Positions 1-11,872 of a stretch of 64,000 nucleotides of DNA are shown piece by piece. Source of the stretch: Sphingobium limneticum (GTDB lineage: Bacteria > Pseudomonadota > Alphaproteobacteria > Sphingomonadales > Sphingomonadaceae). Location of the stretch: assembly GCF_008710155.1 (NCBI RefSeq), contig NZ_VYPZ01000008.1, positions 124,001 through 188,000 of the forward strand, written 5' to 3'. The notes beneath the pieces are model-generated. The model had not been told where the DNA came from. It made no database searches and saw only the letters and a program-made list of their open reading frames with translations. Within the stretch, counting starts at the first letter, position 1, and each line of letters begins with the position of its first letter. The position numbers and the translations under genes are program-made.

Positions 1-1
1 G

Positions 2-118
2 ATCGCTGTGCATCAGCGCGACCTTCACGCCGTGCAATTGCCGGTCGGGCCGGGCGTGCCCGATTTCCAGTCCATGGTGCGGCGAATCGACCGGATCGAC
101 CCCAGCTGGCGGGAATAA
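2..118 (+). CDS. C-terminal end of an unrecognised protein (partial at window edge)
   Basis: An open frame enters from the left edge and stops at TAA 116-118, giving 38 residues that end in IDRIDPSWRE. No domain can be named from so short a tail. It runs towards the leftward caspase gene, so the two are convergent with about 75 bp between their stops. It could be the end of any gene outside the window; the frame is the only plus-strand frame that reads cleanly from the edge to this stop. Confidence 0.4.
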   Translation: MAVHQRDLHAVQLPVGPGVPDFQSMVRRIDRIDPSWRE

Positions 119-192
119 GGTTTATGGCAAGGTGCAGCTAGGCCTGCGCCGGGGAAAATAATGCCTCAGGTTCGCATCGTTTTTTGCTGACT

Positions 193-1875
193 TTAGTTGC
201 CCGTGTAAAGTTCGCCGATCGACAGGCTGGCTTGGCCGCCGGCGCCGGCCAGCAGTGCGCGAATCGGTTCGACCAGCCGTAATGCGGCGCGCTGATTTTC
301 CACCGTGCGCAGCAGCAGGCGGACATCGTCCGGCGGCTGCGGCGTCACCAGCGCGACGACATGATCGGCGCCGAAGGGCGGAATGACCTGACTGTCGAGG
401 ATGGGGAGCGACTGCCCTGTGGCGAGTCGGCCATCGCCATCCGATTCGGTGACGGGAAACAGCCGCTGGATCGTGCCGTCCGACGCGATATTGAACACGG
501 TGGCGTAGCGCGGCGCGGCACTATCGCCCTGCCCCGCTTGCGGCTGAGGTTGCGTCTGGGCCAGCGCCAGCGTCACCGGCGCGCCGGACGGATAGCGCGC
601 GCCATTGTCGAGCGGACCGACCATCAGCCGGGCGCTGCGTTCCGACAGCAGCGGGCGCAGCGCCTCCAGCGCGGCCCATGTGTCGATCACGCCGCGCACC
701 TGTGCCGGCGTCTTCACATTTTGCGCGACGATATCGCCGGTGCGGCGGAGCATCGCCTGCGCCCGCGCGTCCCACACGAAATCGGCGCCCTGCCCGTCGG
801 TCAGGATGCGCCAGGGATGATCGCCGCTGACGCTGGCCCGCGCTTTTACGTCCGCGACGTAAAGGCCGGGGAGCGGCGGCGGGGCAGGCGGTGCGGGTGG
901 CGGCGGCACGGTGGCAAACAGGCCCTGCCGCTCGCGCCCCGGCGGGATGATCGTACTGCTTTCCTGCCGCTGGCCGCTCAGCATCCGCACCTGCACGTTG
1001 AGATAGGCGCCCAGTTCGCCGATCGAGAGCGTGCCGTCGCCATCCTGATCGGCGGCCATGCCATTGCCGTCGGCGCGCGGCGTCGTCACACCCTGTTCGA
1101 ACGACCAGGTCAGGAAGCCGCGCGTCGGCGCTCCTTCCACCGGCAGCGCATTTTCCCAGGCGATCTGGTCGTCGCGCGCGGCGGCTATGTAGAAAAGATT
1201 GGGCAGGTCGTCGCGCGTCGCGTCTGCCCCGGCGTCGGCGGCGGCCAGTACGGAGGCGAATCGCGGCGCGGGCCGAGCACCCAGCTCCACATTGCGGGCG
1301 CCCAGCGTCAGGCGCGGCGCCATGCCCCTGACACGCGGATCCACCGAACGGTGCAGCGTGCCCGAATGGCAGGTATCGGCCATCATCAATACCTGCACCC
1401 CGTTGGGCACATAGATGGAAAGCCAGGTGTAGAAATCCTTGTCGACGATGAAGCGTTCGGCATCCTTCACATCGGGATCGAAGCCGGGCAGCGGCAAAAA
1501 CTGGTCGGTATCGCCGTCGCGCGTGCCCTTCACCGCCGCTTCGGCCAGCGCGCCATGGCCGGTATAATAAAGGAAGATCCAGTCGCCCGGCTTGGAGCGC
1601 AGCCCCAGCGCATGGAGGGCGGTTTCCACCGTGGTGCGGCTGACGCCGTCATTGCGCAGGACGGTCACATCGCTGGCCCCCTGCCCGCGAATCAGCGTCT
1701 CCATCGCCGCCAGATCATTTTCCGGCCCGACCAGATCCATGATCAGGCTGGACTTGAACTGCCATGCCCCAACCAGAAGCGCGCGCGTTTCCGCATGCGC
1801 ATAACCCATATGGGGTATTGTTGTTATGAATCCGGCCAATATTATTGCCCGCAACGCACACAGCCAATTCGACAT
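193..1875 (-). CDS. Exported caspase-like (peptidase C14) protein with EF-hand loop and DUF4384-like tail
   Basis: 560 residues. Residues 1-28 form a signal peptide ending AHA, so the protein should act outside the cytoplasm. The caspase fold runs from about 31 to 260, with the catalytic His in YYTGHGA (H107) and the Cys in DTCHSG (C169), as in bacterial metacaspase relatives. A canonical EF-hand loop, DQDGDGTLSIGE, lies at 276-287 and suggests calcium dependence. A Pro-rich linker (323-336) precedes a C-terminal region whose part at 456-511 (RYATVFNIASDG, then IPPFGADHVVAL) resembles DUF4384-type tails. It is transcribed away from a second caspase gene across an AT-rich gap. The substrate is unknown. 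The protease assignment is firm from the dyad; its role is not visible. Confidence 0.85.
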   Translation of the reverse strand: MSNWLCALRAIILAGFITTIPHMGYAHAETRALLVGAWQFKSSLIMDLVGPENDLAAMETLIRGQGASDVTVLRNDGVSRTTVETALHALGLRSKPGDWIFLYYTGHGALAEAAVKGTRDGDTDQFLPLPGFDPDVKDAERFIVDKDFYTWLSIYVPNGVQVLMMADTCHSGTLHRSVDPRVRGMAPRLTLGARNVELGARPAPRFASVLAAADAGADATRDDLPNLFYIAAARDDQIAWENALPVEGAPTRGFLTWSFEQGVTTPRADGNGMAADQDGDGTLSIGELGAYLNVQVRMLSGQRQESSTIIPPGRERQGLFATVPPPPAPPAPPPLPGLYVADVKARASVSGDHPWRILTDGQGADFVWDARAQAMLRRTGDIVAQNVKTPAQVRGVIDTWAALEALRPLLSERSARLMVGPLDNGARYPSGAPVTLALAQTQPQPQAGQGDSAAPRYATVFNIASDGTIQRLFPVTESDGDGRLATGQSLPILDSQVIPPFGADHVVALVTPQPPDDVRLLLRTVENQRAALRLVEPIRALLAGAGGQASLSIGELYTGN

Positions 1876-1973
1876 CCAATTTCTTCACGCTATATATTCA
1901 ATGAAAACTGATATATTCATAGTCAGATACATATATATTCTGCAATAATTATATCATCATTAGAGATTGGCAT
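1876..1973. promoter_or_regulatory. AT-rich divergent control region with three TATATTC repeats
   Basis: This 98-bp gap separates the two divergent protease units and is much richer in A+T than anything around it. The heptamer TATATTC occurs three times on the plus strand, at 1893-1899, 1912-1918 and 1934-1940. Start-to-start spacings are 19 and 22 bp, about two helical turns each. The position suggests operators or -10 elements controlling both directions. No exact -35/-10 pair can be assigned with confidence. Confidence 0.5.
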
Positions 1974-2603
1974 ATGAATACTGTTCGCGGCACCATGGCT
2001 ATATTCATTATGCTTGCATCGGCGGGGACGAGCGGCGACTTGCTTGCGCAGACGGGCAATGATGCGTCGGCCGGTGCGGCCGGTCGTGGCGTGCGCATAT
2101 TGCCGCCGGAATCGCCTGCCCCCACCACCGTTGCAAACGGCCAGCCCGTGCAGCAGGCACCGGCGCATGCGGTCACGCCCACATCTGCGGCCGTGCCGGG
2201 CAAGCAGGCCATGACCCTGCCCATCCTCAAAAGCTGCGATCGGCCGATGGCCAAGCCGACCCTGCGCTTCGACGATCCCACCAAATTCGACCGCGCCTTC
2301 AGGACGAAATTGCGCGGCCGGGCCGTGGTGGTGGATATGGAAACGCCCTATCCGGCGGACCGGGAGGCGCCGGCACCGCTGGGCGCATGGCTGAACGAGA
2401 TCAAGCAGAGCGGCGGCACGGTCAGCGTTGCGCCCTATTGCCAGAAGGGGCGCGGTTTCGGCGGCTTCTTCGCCAAGCTGTTCGGTGGCGGGCCGGCAGA
2501 ACCCTATAAGGCCGTACGCCGCTATGACGCGGTGCTGCATGTCGACGCGGTCGATCAGGTCGTGACCCAGGTAGAATTCACCCCGCGCAAGGCGGCGCAA
2601 TGA
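1974..2603 (+). CDS. Small exported protein of unknown function
   Basis: 209 residues. The first 26 residues (MNTVRGTMAIFIMLASAG through LLAQ) look like a signal peptide. The next 50 residues are low-complexity and rich in Ala and Pro. The C-terminal part (about 90-205) has alternating hydrophobic strands and a Gly-rich patch, RGFGGFFAKLFGGG, near 160-173. No family was recognised. The stop overlaps the next start (ATGA, 2600-2603), so it is translationally coupled to the caspase/FGE gene and probably works with it. The start is the first ATG after the AT-rich region, with AGAG a few bases upstream. Confidence 0.75.
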   Translation: MNTVRGTMAIFIMLASAGTSGDLLAQTGNDASAGAAGRGVRILPPESPAPTTVANGQPVQQAPAHAVTPTSAAVPGKQAMTLPILKSCDRPMAKPTLRFDDPTKFDRAFRTKLRGRAVVVDMETPYPADREAPAPLGAWLNEIKQSGGTVSVAPYCQKGRGFGGFFAKLFGGGPAEPYKAVRRYDAVLHVDAVDQVVTQVEFTPRKAAQ

Positions 2604-4228
2604 TCCAGCCACTGCCGGGGGGCGGGCGTGGATGGTTCCGCGCGCTGATTGCCATGCTGGCGACCTTGGTGCTGGCGCTGGCGGGACCGGCGCGCGCGGC
2701 GGACGAACCGCGCCTGGCGCTGGTGATCGTCAACGGCGCCTATGCGGCCTTCGACAAGCTCGGTTCTACCTACACCGACGGCGATCGAGTCGCGACCGCG
2801 CTCAATGCCACCGGCTTTATCGATGCCAGCGGGGCCGGCCCGGTGCAGGTCCGCCGCGACCTGACGCGCGAGGCGATGGGCCAGGCGGTCGCGCAATTTC
2901 GCGCGCAGCTGGCCGCGGCTGGCCCCAAGGCATTCGGCACCCTCTATTTTTCCGGCCATGGCGCGGCGCTGGGCAGCTATGGCGACGTCATGCTGTTGCC
3001 GGTCGATGCCGGACGCGACCTGACGCCGGAAAGCGCGACGCTGACCCGCGCGGCGTTGACGCATCATCTGCTGGGGTCGGGCGCCCGGACGATATTGATC
3101 GTGCTGGATATGTGCCGCAACGTCCTGCCCGCGCCGCCGCCGTCCCTGACCCAGATGATCGCCGCCGAGACGGGAACCGAAGCGAGCGCAGTGGGCGAGC
3201 TGGCCGGCAGCAAGGGCCTGCGCCGCATGGTGCGCGCGCCTGCCGCCGCAATCCGGCCGGATCAGGGCTATCTGGTCGCCTTTTCCACCAGCGCCGATCA
3301 GGTCGCCTTCGACGACGGCGTCTTTTCCAAGATATTGGCCGAGGAAATCCGCCGCCCGCAACAGACCATCGCCGATGCGCTGAAGCGCGTGTCGGACCGC
3401 GTCGCGCTGTCGTCGGGCAAGAATTTCCAGAAGCCGACCTTCGACTATGGGCTTCAGGGCGCGCCGCCCTGCTTCATCAGTTGCGACCGGGCGGCGAGCG
3501 ACCGCTTCTACGATTGCGCCAACTGCCCATGGATGCGCGCGATTCCCGCTGGCATCACGCCCTTCGGATCGCCCCAGTCGGAACCGGGGCGCGACGGCGA
3601 CGAAGCGGTTCAGGCGGAGGTGAAGATCGACCGGTCCTTCGCGATCGGTGTGTATGAAGTGACGATCGCCGAATGGAATGGCTGCGTGCGCGACAATGCC
3701 TGCCCCAAGCTGGGCAACTGGTCGAAGGAAAATCCCAATCCGCTGATCCCGGCGAGCGACATCAGCTATGAGGATGCGCAGGCTTTCCTTGCCTGGCTGA
3801 CGGTCCAGTCGGGCCGCGCCTATCGCCTGCCGAGCGAGCAGGAATGGGAATATGCCAGCCGCGCGGGCGCGGCCACGGCCTTTCCCTGGGGCGATGATAT
3901 CGGGCCGTCCATGGCTAATTACGATCATACGGCGCGCTATCGCGGATCGGAAACGGCCCCCTATCGCGGCTATCCCGAAGCGGTGAACGGCTATCCCGCC
4001 AACGCCTTCGGCCTCAACCAGATGCAGGGCAATATGTGGGAATGGACGGCGGGCTGCACCGATATGTCGTGCAAGGGCCGGATCATGCGCGGCGGATCGT
4101 TCGAAAGCGCGCCCAATGCGCTGCGATCGGCCAACCGCTTTACCGTGCCGCCGGGCAAACGCCGGCAGGATGCCGGGCTGCGCGTCGTGCGCGACCTGGA
4201 CCAGGATGAAATCGGGGGATCGTCCTAA
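2600..4228 (+). CDS. Exported caspase-like domain fused to an FGE/sulfatase-modifying-factor-like domain
   Basis: 542 residues. A signal peptide (about 1-34, ending ARA) leads into a caspase-like domain at 38-285, with the His in FSGHGA (H120) and the Cys in LDMCRN (C172). From about 310 an FGE-like domain follows: VYEVTIAEWN, the RLPSEQEWEYASRAG block at 409-423, GNMWEW near 477-482 and MRGGS at 496-500. The segment after RGGS reads FESAPNALRSANR and lacks the cysteines that make true formylglycine-generating enzymes catalytic. The domain is therefore probably a binding or structural module rather than an FGE. The gene overlaps its upstream neighbour by 4 bp. The caspase/FGE fusion is seen in the sequence; its function is unknown. 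Confidence 0.85.
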   Translation: MIQPLPGGGRGWFRALIAMLATLVLALAGPARAADEPRLALVIVNGAYAAFDKLGSTYTDGDRVATALNATGFIDASGAGPVQVRRDLTREAMGQAVAQFRAQLAAAGPKAFGTLYFSGHGAALGSYGDVMLLPVDAGRDLTPESATLTRAALTHHLLGSGARTILIVLDMCRNVLPAPPPSLTQMIAAETGTEASAVGELAGSKGLRRMVRAPAAAIRPDQGYLVAFSTSADQVAFDDGVFSKILAEEIRRPQQTIADALKRVSDRVALSSGKNFQKPTFDYGLQGAPPCFISCDRAASDRFYDCANCPWMRAIPAGITPFGSPQSEPGRDGDEAVQAEVKIDRSFAIGVYEVTIAEWNGCVRDNACPKLGNWSKENPNPLIPASDISYEDAQAFLAWLTVQSGRAYRLPSEQEWEYASRAGAATAFPWGDDIGPSMANYDHTARYRGSETAPYRGYPEAVNGYPANAFGLNQMQGNMWEWTAGCTDMSCKGRIMRGGSFESAPNALRSANRFTVPPGKRRQDAGLRVVRDLDQDEIGGSS

Positions 4229-4276
4229 ATGACGAGTTGGCAGGTCCGGCGCTGCAATAATTGGGGGAATAGAGTG

Positions 4277-5821
4277 ATGACACGCCACCTTGTGCGATGG
4301 GGCACGCCGGCCGTGCTGGCGCTGTGCGCGGCGGGATCGTCCGCCCAGCAGCCGGCCGACGACGCGCTGTTCATGACCGGGGCGGAGCCGGTGTCTCCAC
4401 AAGATTATGCCAAGCTGCCCAAACAGGGGCGGTTCCGTGCCTATCTGCCCAAGCAAGTGGACCTGTCCAATGCCTATCCCCCGCCGGGATCGCAGGGGCC
4501 GCAACCCAATTGCGTCGCCTGGGCCACCACCTATGCCGCGCGCACCTTCCTCAATTTCCGCGACAAGAATATGCAGCCGGACGAACCGGGCGACCAGATG
4601 AGCCCGGCCTATGTCTATAACCGGTTGCGCCCGGCGGGGTCGCCCTGCACCGGCACCATCAGCATCGTCGCGGCGCTGACCCTGCTCAAGAATGAAGGGG
4701 CGGTCACACTGGCCGATTTCCCCGACGACATGACCAAATGCGCCATTCCCGCGCCCGACACGCTCAAGACCAGGGCGGGCGATTTTCGCCTGCTCGACTG
4801 GCGCGCGGTCGATCGCGAGGTGAAGGACGATTGGCGCACGCCGATCGTGCTGGACGATGTGAAGGGCGCGCTGGCGCGCGGCGTGCCGGTCATCTTCGCC
4901 ATGCCCGCCCCGGCGGATTTCAAGGCGTTTCGCGGGGACGGCGTCTATGGCCGCGCGGAAAAGCCGGACAGGGCCGGCTATCATGCCATGGCGATCGTGG
5001 GCTATGACGAGGATCGACAGGCGCTGCGCATCATGAACAGCTGGGGCGTGGGCTGGGGCGACAAGGGCTATGCCTGGATCGCCTATGACACGTTCAAGCT
5101 GCTGGCTGGCGAGGCCTATTCGCTCGAAGCGCCGGTCGCCCCAACCCCAGCGGACGCGCCCCCGCCGCCGCGCAGCGATGCGCAGATCTTCGCCGAGCAG
5201 ATAGCCGCCATGCCGTGCGGCACGGTGTCGGTACAGGGCACGAGCGTCACCGGTTTTTCGGGCGACGTCAACGCTATCGCCGCGCTGCGCGAGGCGTCGG
5301 CCAAGGCCGATCCGCGCCGCAGTTTCGCGGTGCGTCACCTGCCCTGGCCGCAATGCGAAGCGGCGCTGACGCTGGCCGCGCCGCTGGCGCGCGAGGGCAC
5401 CGGCATCGGCGTGCTGACTGCCGACGGCAAGGATCGCGCGGGCGATCCGGTCGTGATGCGCGAGAATGATATTTTCGGCGTCAGCGCGACCACCAGCGCG
5501 GCGCGGCCCTATTTGAGCATCATCTACCTACAGGCGGACGGCAGCGCGGTGGAGCTGCATCGCGGCCATCCCGAGCCGGATCGCAAGGGCGTGCGTCGCG
5601 TCACCATCGGCCTCAGCCAGACCGCGCAGCGCTATCAGGTCGCGCCGCCTTTCGGCCCGGAACTGATCATCGCGCTGGCTTCCGCCAAACCGCTGTTCGG
5701 CGACGACGAGGTCGTGAACGGTACCGAGCGGCAATTCCTGACCCGGCTGCGCGCCAGGCTGGCCGCGCAACGGGGCGAGGGCGTATCGGCCGCCTTTGTG
5801 AGGCTCCAGACCAGCAACTGA
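4277..5821 (+). CDS. Exported papain-like (C1) cysteine peptidase with DUF4384-like tail
   Basis: 514 residues from the ATG at 4277, chosen because it begins a good signal peptide (MTRHLVRWGT to SSAQ) and follows a purine-rich GGGGGAATAGAG. An in-frame ATG at 4229 would add 16 residues with no signal character. The papain core shows PQPNCVAWA (C79), GYHAMAIVGY (H236) and IMNSWGVGWG (N254), the Cys-His-Asn set of family C1. The C-terminal region carries PYLSIIYLQADG (411-422) and APPFGPELIIALAS (456-469), resembling the end of the divergent caspase protein. It closes the cluster 48 bp after the caspase/FGE stop and is probably co-transcribed. Confidence 0.85.
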   Translation: MTRHLVRWGTPAVLALCAAGSSAQQPADDALFMTGAEPVSPQDYAKLPKQGRFRAYLPKQVDLSNAYPPPGSQGPQPNCVAWATTYAARTFLNFRDKNMQPDEPGDQMSPAYVYNRLRPAGSPCTGTISIVAALTLLKNEGAVTLADFPDDMTKCAIPAPDTLKTRAGDFRLLDWRAVDREVKDDWRTPIVLDDVKGALARGVPVIFAMPAPADFKAFRGDGVYGRAEKPDRAGYHAMAIVGYDEDRQALRIMNSWGVGWGDKGYAWIAYDTFKLLAGEAYSLEAPVAPTPADAPPPPRSDAQIFAEQIAAMPCGTVSVQGTSVTGFSGDVNAIAALREASAKADPRRSFAVRHLPWPQCEAALTLAAPLAREGTGIGVLTADGKDRAGDPVVMRENDIFGVSATTSAARPYLSIIYLQADGSAVELHRGHPEPDRKGVRRVTIGLSQTAQRYQVAPPFGPELIIALASAKPLFGDDEVVNGTERQFLTRLRARLAAQRGEGVSAAFVRLQTSN

Positions 5822-5858
5822 CTTCATACCAGGGTGGCATGCGGCTGACTCAGACGGA

Positions 5859-5885
5859 GTGTTCCCCGGCGTAGGCCGGGGAACA
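5859..5885. repeat. Perfect 12-bp intergenic palindrome
   Basis: GTGTTCCCCGGC (5859-5870) and GCCGGGGAACAC (5874-5885) flank a 3-base loop, in the convergent gap between the papain-like and oxoprolinase genes. There is no T-run, so a standard intrinsic terminator is not obvious. The GTTCCCCGGCG core recurs in the larger inverted repeat at 18514-18581, so it belongs to a dispersed family. Confidence 0.8.
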
Positions 5886-5924
5886 CAAAGCCATGGGTTC
5901 GTATCTCTGCTTACGGCTATTGGA

Positions 5925-9500
<3,576 letters not shown>

Positions 9501-9627
9501 GGGGCGGGTGATGGCGGCGCGGGCGCGCGATGGCAAGGGTTGGCCGCACCTGCGACAACCCCTGTCCCTTGGTGCAGAGTTGATCGAGGTTGTGGACAGG
9601 TGGCGATTCCGAACATATCAGGAACGA

Positions 9628-10872
9628 ATGGCGCAGCTTTCCACCCGGCAGAAACTCGAAATCCTGGCCGATGCCGCCAAATATGATGCCTCCTGCGCGT
9701 CGTCCGGCACGGCGAAGCGGAACAGCAGCGATGGCAAGGGGATCGGATCGACCGAGGGCATGGGCATATGCCACGCCTATGCGCCCGATGGCCGCTGCAT
9801 ATCCCTCCTCAAGATATTGCTGACCAACAGCTGCATTTTCGATTGCCATTATTGCATCAACCGCCGGTCGAGCGATGTGCGCCGCGCGCGCTTTACCGCG
9901 CAGGAAGTGGTGGAGCTGACGCTCAACTTCTACCGCCGCAATTATATCGAGGGGCTGTTTCTCTCGTCGGGCATCATCGCGTCGTCCGACTATACGATGG
10001 AGCAGATGGTCGAGGTCGCCCGGTCGCTGCGCGAGGACCATGATTTTCGCGGCTATATCCATTTGAAGACGATTCCCGATGCCGACCCGGCGCTGCTCAA
10101 CCTGGCGGGCCTCTATGCCGATCGGCTGTCGATCAATGTCGAATTGCCGACGGACAGTGGGCTGAAACGGCTCGCGCCGGAAAAGGATGGCGGGCGGATC
10201 GAAGGGGCGATGGGCCATTTGCGTGGCGAGATCGACGAAAAGATCGACGCGAAACGCAAATATAAGAGCGCGCCCCGCTTCGCCCCCGCCGGCCAGTCGA
10301 CCCAGATGATCGTGGGCGCCGATGCGGCGGACGACCGGGCGATCATCGCCAAGGCAAGCAGCCTGTACGACCGGCACAAGCTGCGCCGCGTCTATTACAG
10401 CGCCTTTTCCCCCATTCCTTCGCCCAGCGCGGTACTGCCGTTGAAGCGGCCGCCGCTGATGCGGGAACATCGGCTGTATCAATCCGACTGGATGATCCGC
10501 TTTTACGGCTATGATGCGCGGGAGATTGCGGCGGCGACCGATGCGGCGACCGGCTGCCTGCCGCTGGACATCGACCCGAAGCTGGCCTGGGCGCTCAACC
10601 ATCGGGCCGCCTTTCCTGTGGACGTCAACCGCGCCCCGCGTGAGGCGCTGCTGCGCGTGCCTGGGCTGGGTGTGAAGGCGGTCGATCGCATCCTGATGAG
10701 CCGACGCCATCGCCGGTTGCGGCTGGACGATGTGGCGCGGCTGACCACGTCGATCAAAAAATTGCGGCCGTTCCTCATCGCGGCGGACTGGCGGCCGGTC
10801 GCCCTGATCGACCGGGCCGACCTGCGCGCCCGTCTCGCTCCACCCGCGAAACAGCTCGATTTGTTCACATAA
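9628..10872 (+). CDS. Radical SAM protein of the UDG-linked DNA modification/repair family
   Basis: 414 residues from ATG 9628, with AGGAAC just upstream. The frame stays open further upstream, but that stretch overlaps the divergent gene and is not conserved in character. The radical-SAM cluster motif is C69-x3-C73-x2-C76 in TNSCIFDCHYC. The C-terminal part has a helix-hairpin-helix (VNRAPREALLRVPGLGVKAV) typical of DNA-binding proteins. This matches the family often encoded next to UdgX/DUF4130 proteins, and such a gene lies 1 kb downstream at 11873. Expected chemistry is SAM-dependent radical formation on an unknown substrate. The family call rests on the motif, the HhH and the neighbour. 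Confidence 0.85.
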   Translation: MAQLSTRQKLEILADAAKYDASCASSGTAKRNSSDGKGIGSTEGMGICHAYAPDGRCISLLKILLTNSCIFDCHYCINRRSSDVRRARFTAQEVVELTLNFYRRNYIEGLFLSSGIIASSDYTMEQMVEVARSLREDHDFRGYIHLKTIPDADPALLNLAGLYADRLSINVELPTDSGLKRLAPEKDGGRIEGAMGHLRGEIDEKIDAKRKYKSAPRFAPAGQSTQMIVGADAADDRAIIAKASSLYDRHKLRRVYYSAFSPIPSPSAVLPLKRPPLMREHRLYQSDWMIRFYGYDAREIAAATDAATGCLPLDIDPKLAWALNHRAAFPVDVNRAPREALLRVPGLGVKAVDRILMSRRHRRLRLDDVARLTTSIKKLRPFLIAADWRPVALIDRADLRARLAPPAKQLDLFT

Positions 10873-10945
10873 CCGTAATTTCGGGTTGATTGAGCGCGCC
10901 ACACATGAAATTCTGTTGCCAGGGTCAAAAAAGGAGAATGGGGTC

Positions 10946-11293
10946 TTGGCGACCGCAGTCGGCAATCGCGCACAGGGTAAGGGTTTCGCCAAGCGCATCA
11001 GTTCGCATCTGGCCGCTGCCCTGGTCGTCTTCTGTCTCGCGCAGATTTTCGTCGTCGCCAAGATGGGCGGATCGCTGGTCCTGCACCTTGGCATCATCGT
11101 CGCGATCGGCGGCTATGGCGTGGCGGCGCGCGGGCTGGAACGGCGCTGGCAGATGCTGGAGCAAGGCGGACTGTCGCAGCATGGCCTCACGCTGCGGTTC
11201 CGCCGCGGCATATTGCAGCTTTGGGGCGCCAGCATCCTTGGCGCATTGCTGTGGATTCCCGTGGCGATCATCTTCCGCTTCCTGTTCGGCTGA
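10946..11293 (+). CDS. Small inner-membrane protein, unknown function
   Basis: 115 residues if translation starts at TTG 10946, which has GGAG at 10933-10936 nine bases upstream. A start at ATG 10886 would add 20 residues without a ribosome site, so the TTG is preferred. There are two or three hydrophobic helices: HLAAALVVFCLAQIFVV, LVLHLGIIVAIGGYGVAA and, at the C-terminus, LWGASILGALLWIPVAIIF. A basic stretch with an Arg pair separates the second and third. No family was recognised. It sits between the radical-SAM gene and the hemerythrin gene in the same direction. Confidence 0.65.
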   Translation: MATAVGNRAQGKGFAKRISSHLAAALVVFCLAQIFVVAKMGGSLVLHLGIIVAIGGYGVAARGLERRWQMLEQGGLSQHGLTLRFRRGILQLWGASILGALLWIPVAIIFRFLFG

Positions 11294-11352
11294 TCCTTCG
11301 GAGCCAATTGCCGCGACCGTCGTTCTTCTTCCTCGCACGAGGAGGAATATCC

Positions 11353-11823
11353 ATGGCCGACGCCACCATTTTCGATCGCCTGAAACAGGATCACGACGCC
11401 CATCGCCAGCTGTTCGCCAAGATGGCGGAGGCGGATCGCGAGAAGGACGAGGAGCGGCTGGAAAAGCTGTTCGAACAGTTCAAGGTCGAAGTGTCCGCCC
11501 ATGCCGCGGCGGAGGAAGAAACGCTCTACGCCACCATGCTAGCGCGGCCGGACCTGCGCGAGGATGCGCAGCACAGCGTGTCCGAGCACAAGGAAATCGA
11601 CGATTATCTGGAAGAGCTGGACGACCTGAAATTCAATGGCGAGGCATGGCGGAAGAAATTCGCCGAGATGAAGAAGCGCTACCTCCACCATATCGACGAG
11701 GAGGAGGAAGAGATGTTCCCCGACGCGGCCAAGGAACTGACGGCGGCCGAAGAGGAGAAGCTGGGCAAGCTGTTCGCCAAGCGCAAGCCCGCCGAACTGG
11801 AGCGAGCGCAGGCCGAGGATTGA
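11353..11823 (+). CDS. Hemerythrin HHE-domain protein
   Basis: 156 residues from ATG 11353, preceded by GAGGAGGAAT. The four-helix hemerythrin pattern is visible: H14 in QDHDAH, H50 with E54 in SAHAAAEEE, H79 in SEHKE and H112-H113 in YLHHIDEEEEE. These are the usual His/Glu ligands of a di-iron site. Such single-domain proteins bind oxygen, nitric oxide or iron and often protect Fe-S proteins. Here it is flanked by two genes whose products should carry Fe-S clusters (radical SAM and UdgX), which would fit a protective role; that link is inference. The start follows a stretch that could hold a promoter (see the gap after 11293). Confidence 0.85.
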   Translation: MADATIFDRLKQDHDAHRQLFAKMAEADREKDEERLEKLFEQFKVEVSAHAAAEEETLYATMLARPDLREDAQHSVSEHKEIDDYLEELDDLKFNGEAWRKKFAEMKKRYLHHIDEEEEEMFPDAAKELTAAEEEKLGKLFAKRKPAELERAQAED

Positions 11824-11872
11824 TCCGCCAACGACCAATCGTTTCGAACGGGTCATGGTGTAGCGGGCCAAA

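Noticed and set aside
3950-4228. Possible diversity-generating retroelement target at the FGE-like C-terminus
   Set aside because: FGE/C-type-lectin folds are common DGR targets and some are fused to caspases, but no reverse transcriptase or matching template repeat was seen in the window.
2555-5353. Very long open frame antisense to the caspase/FGE and papain-like genes
   Set aside because: High GC leaves few stops on the opposite strand. The frame has no domain, signal or ribosome site, and the sense frames carry clear catalytic motifs.
193-5821. Caspase cluster as a gasdermin- or CRISPR-type abortive-infection system
   Set aside because: All the proteases carry signal peptides, and there is no gasdermin, nucleotide cyclase, Cas or sensor gene nearby.
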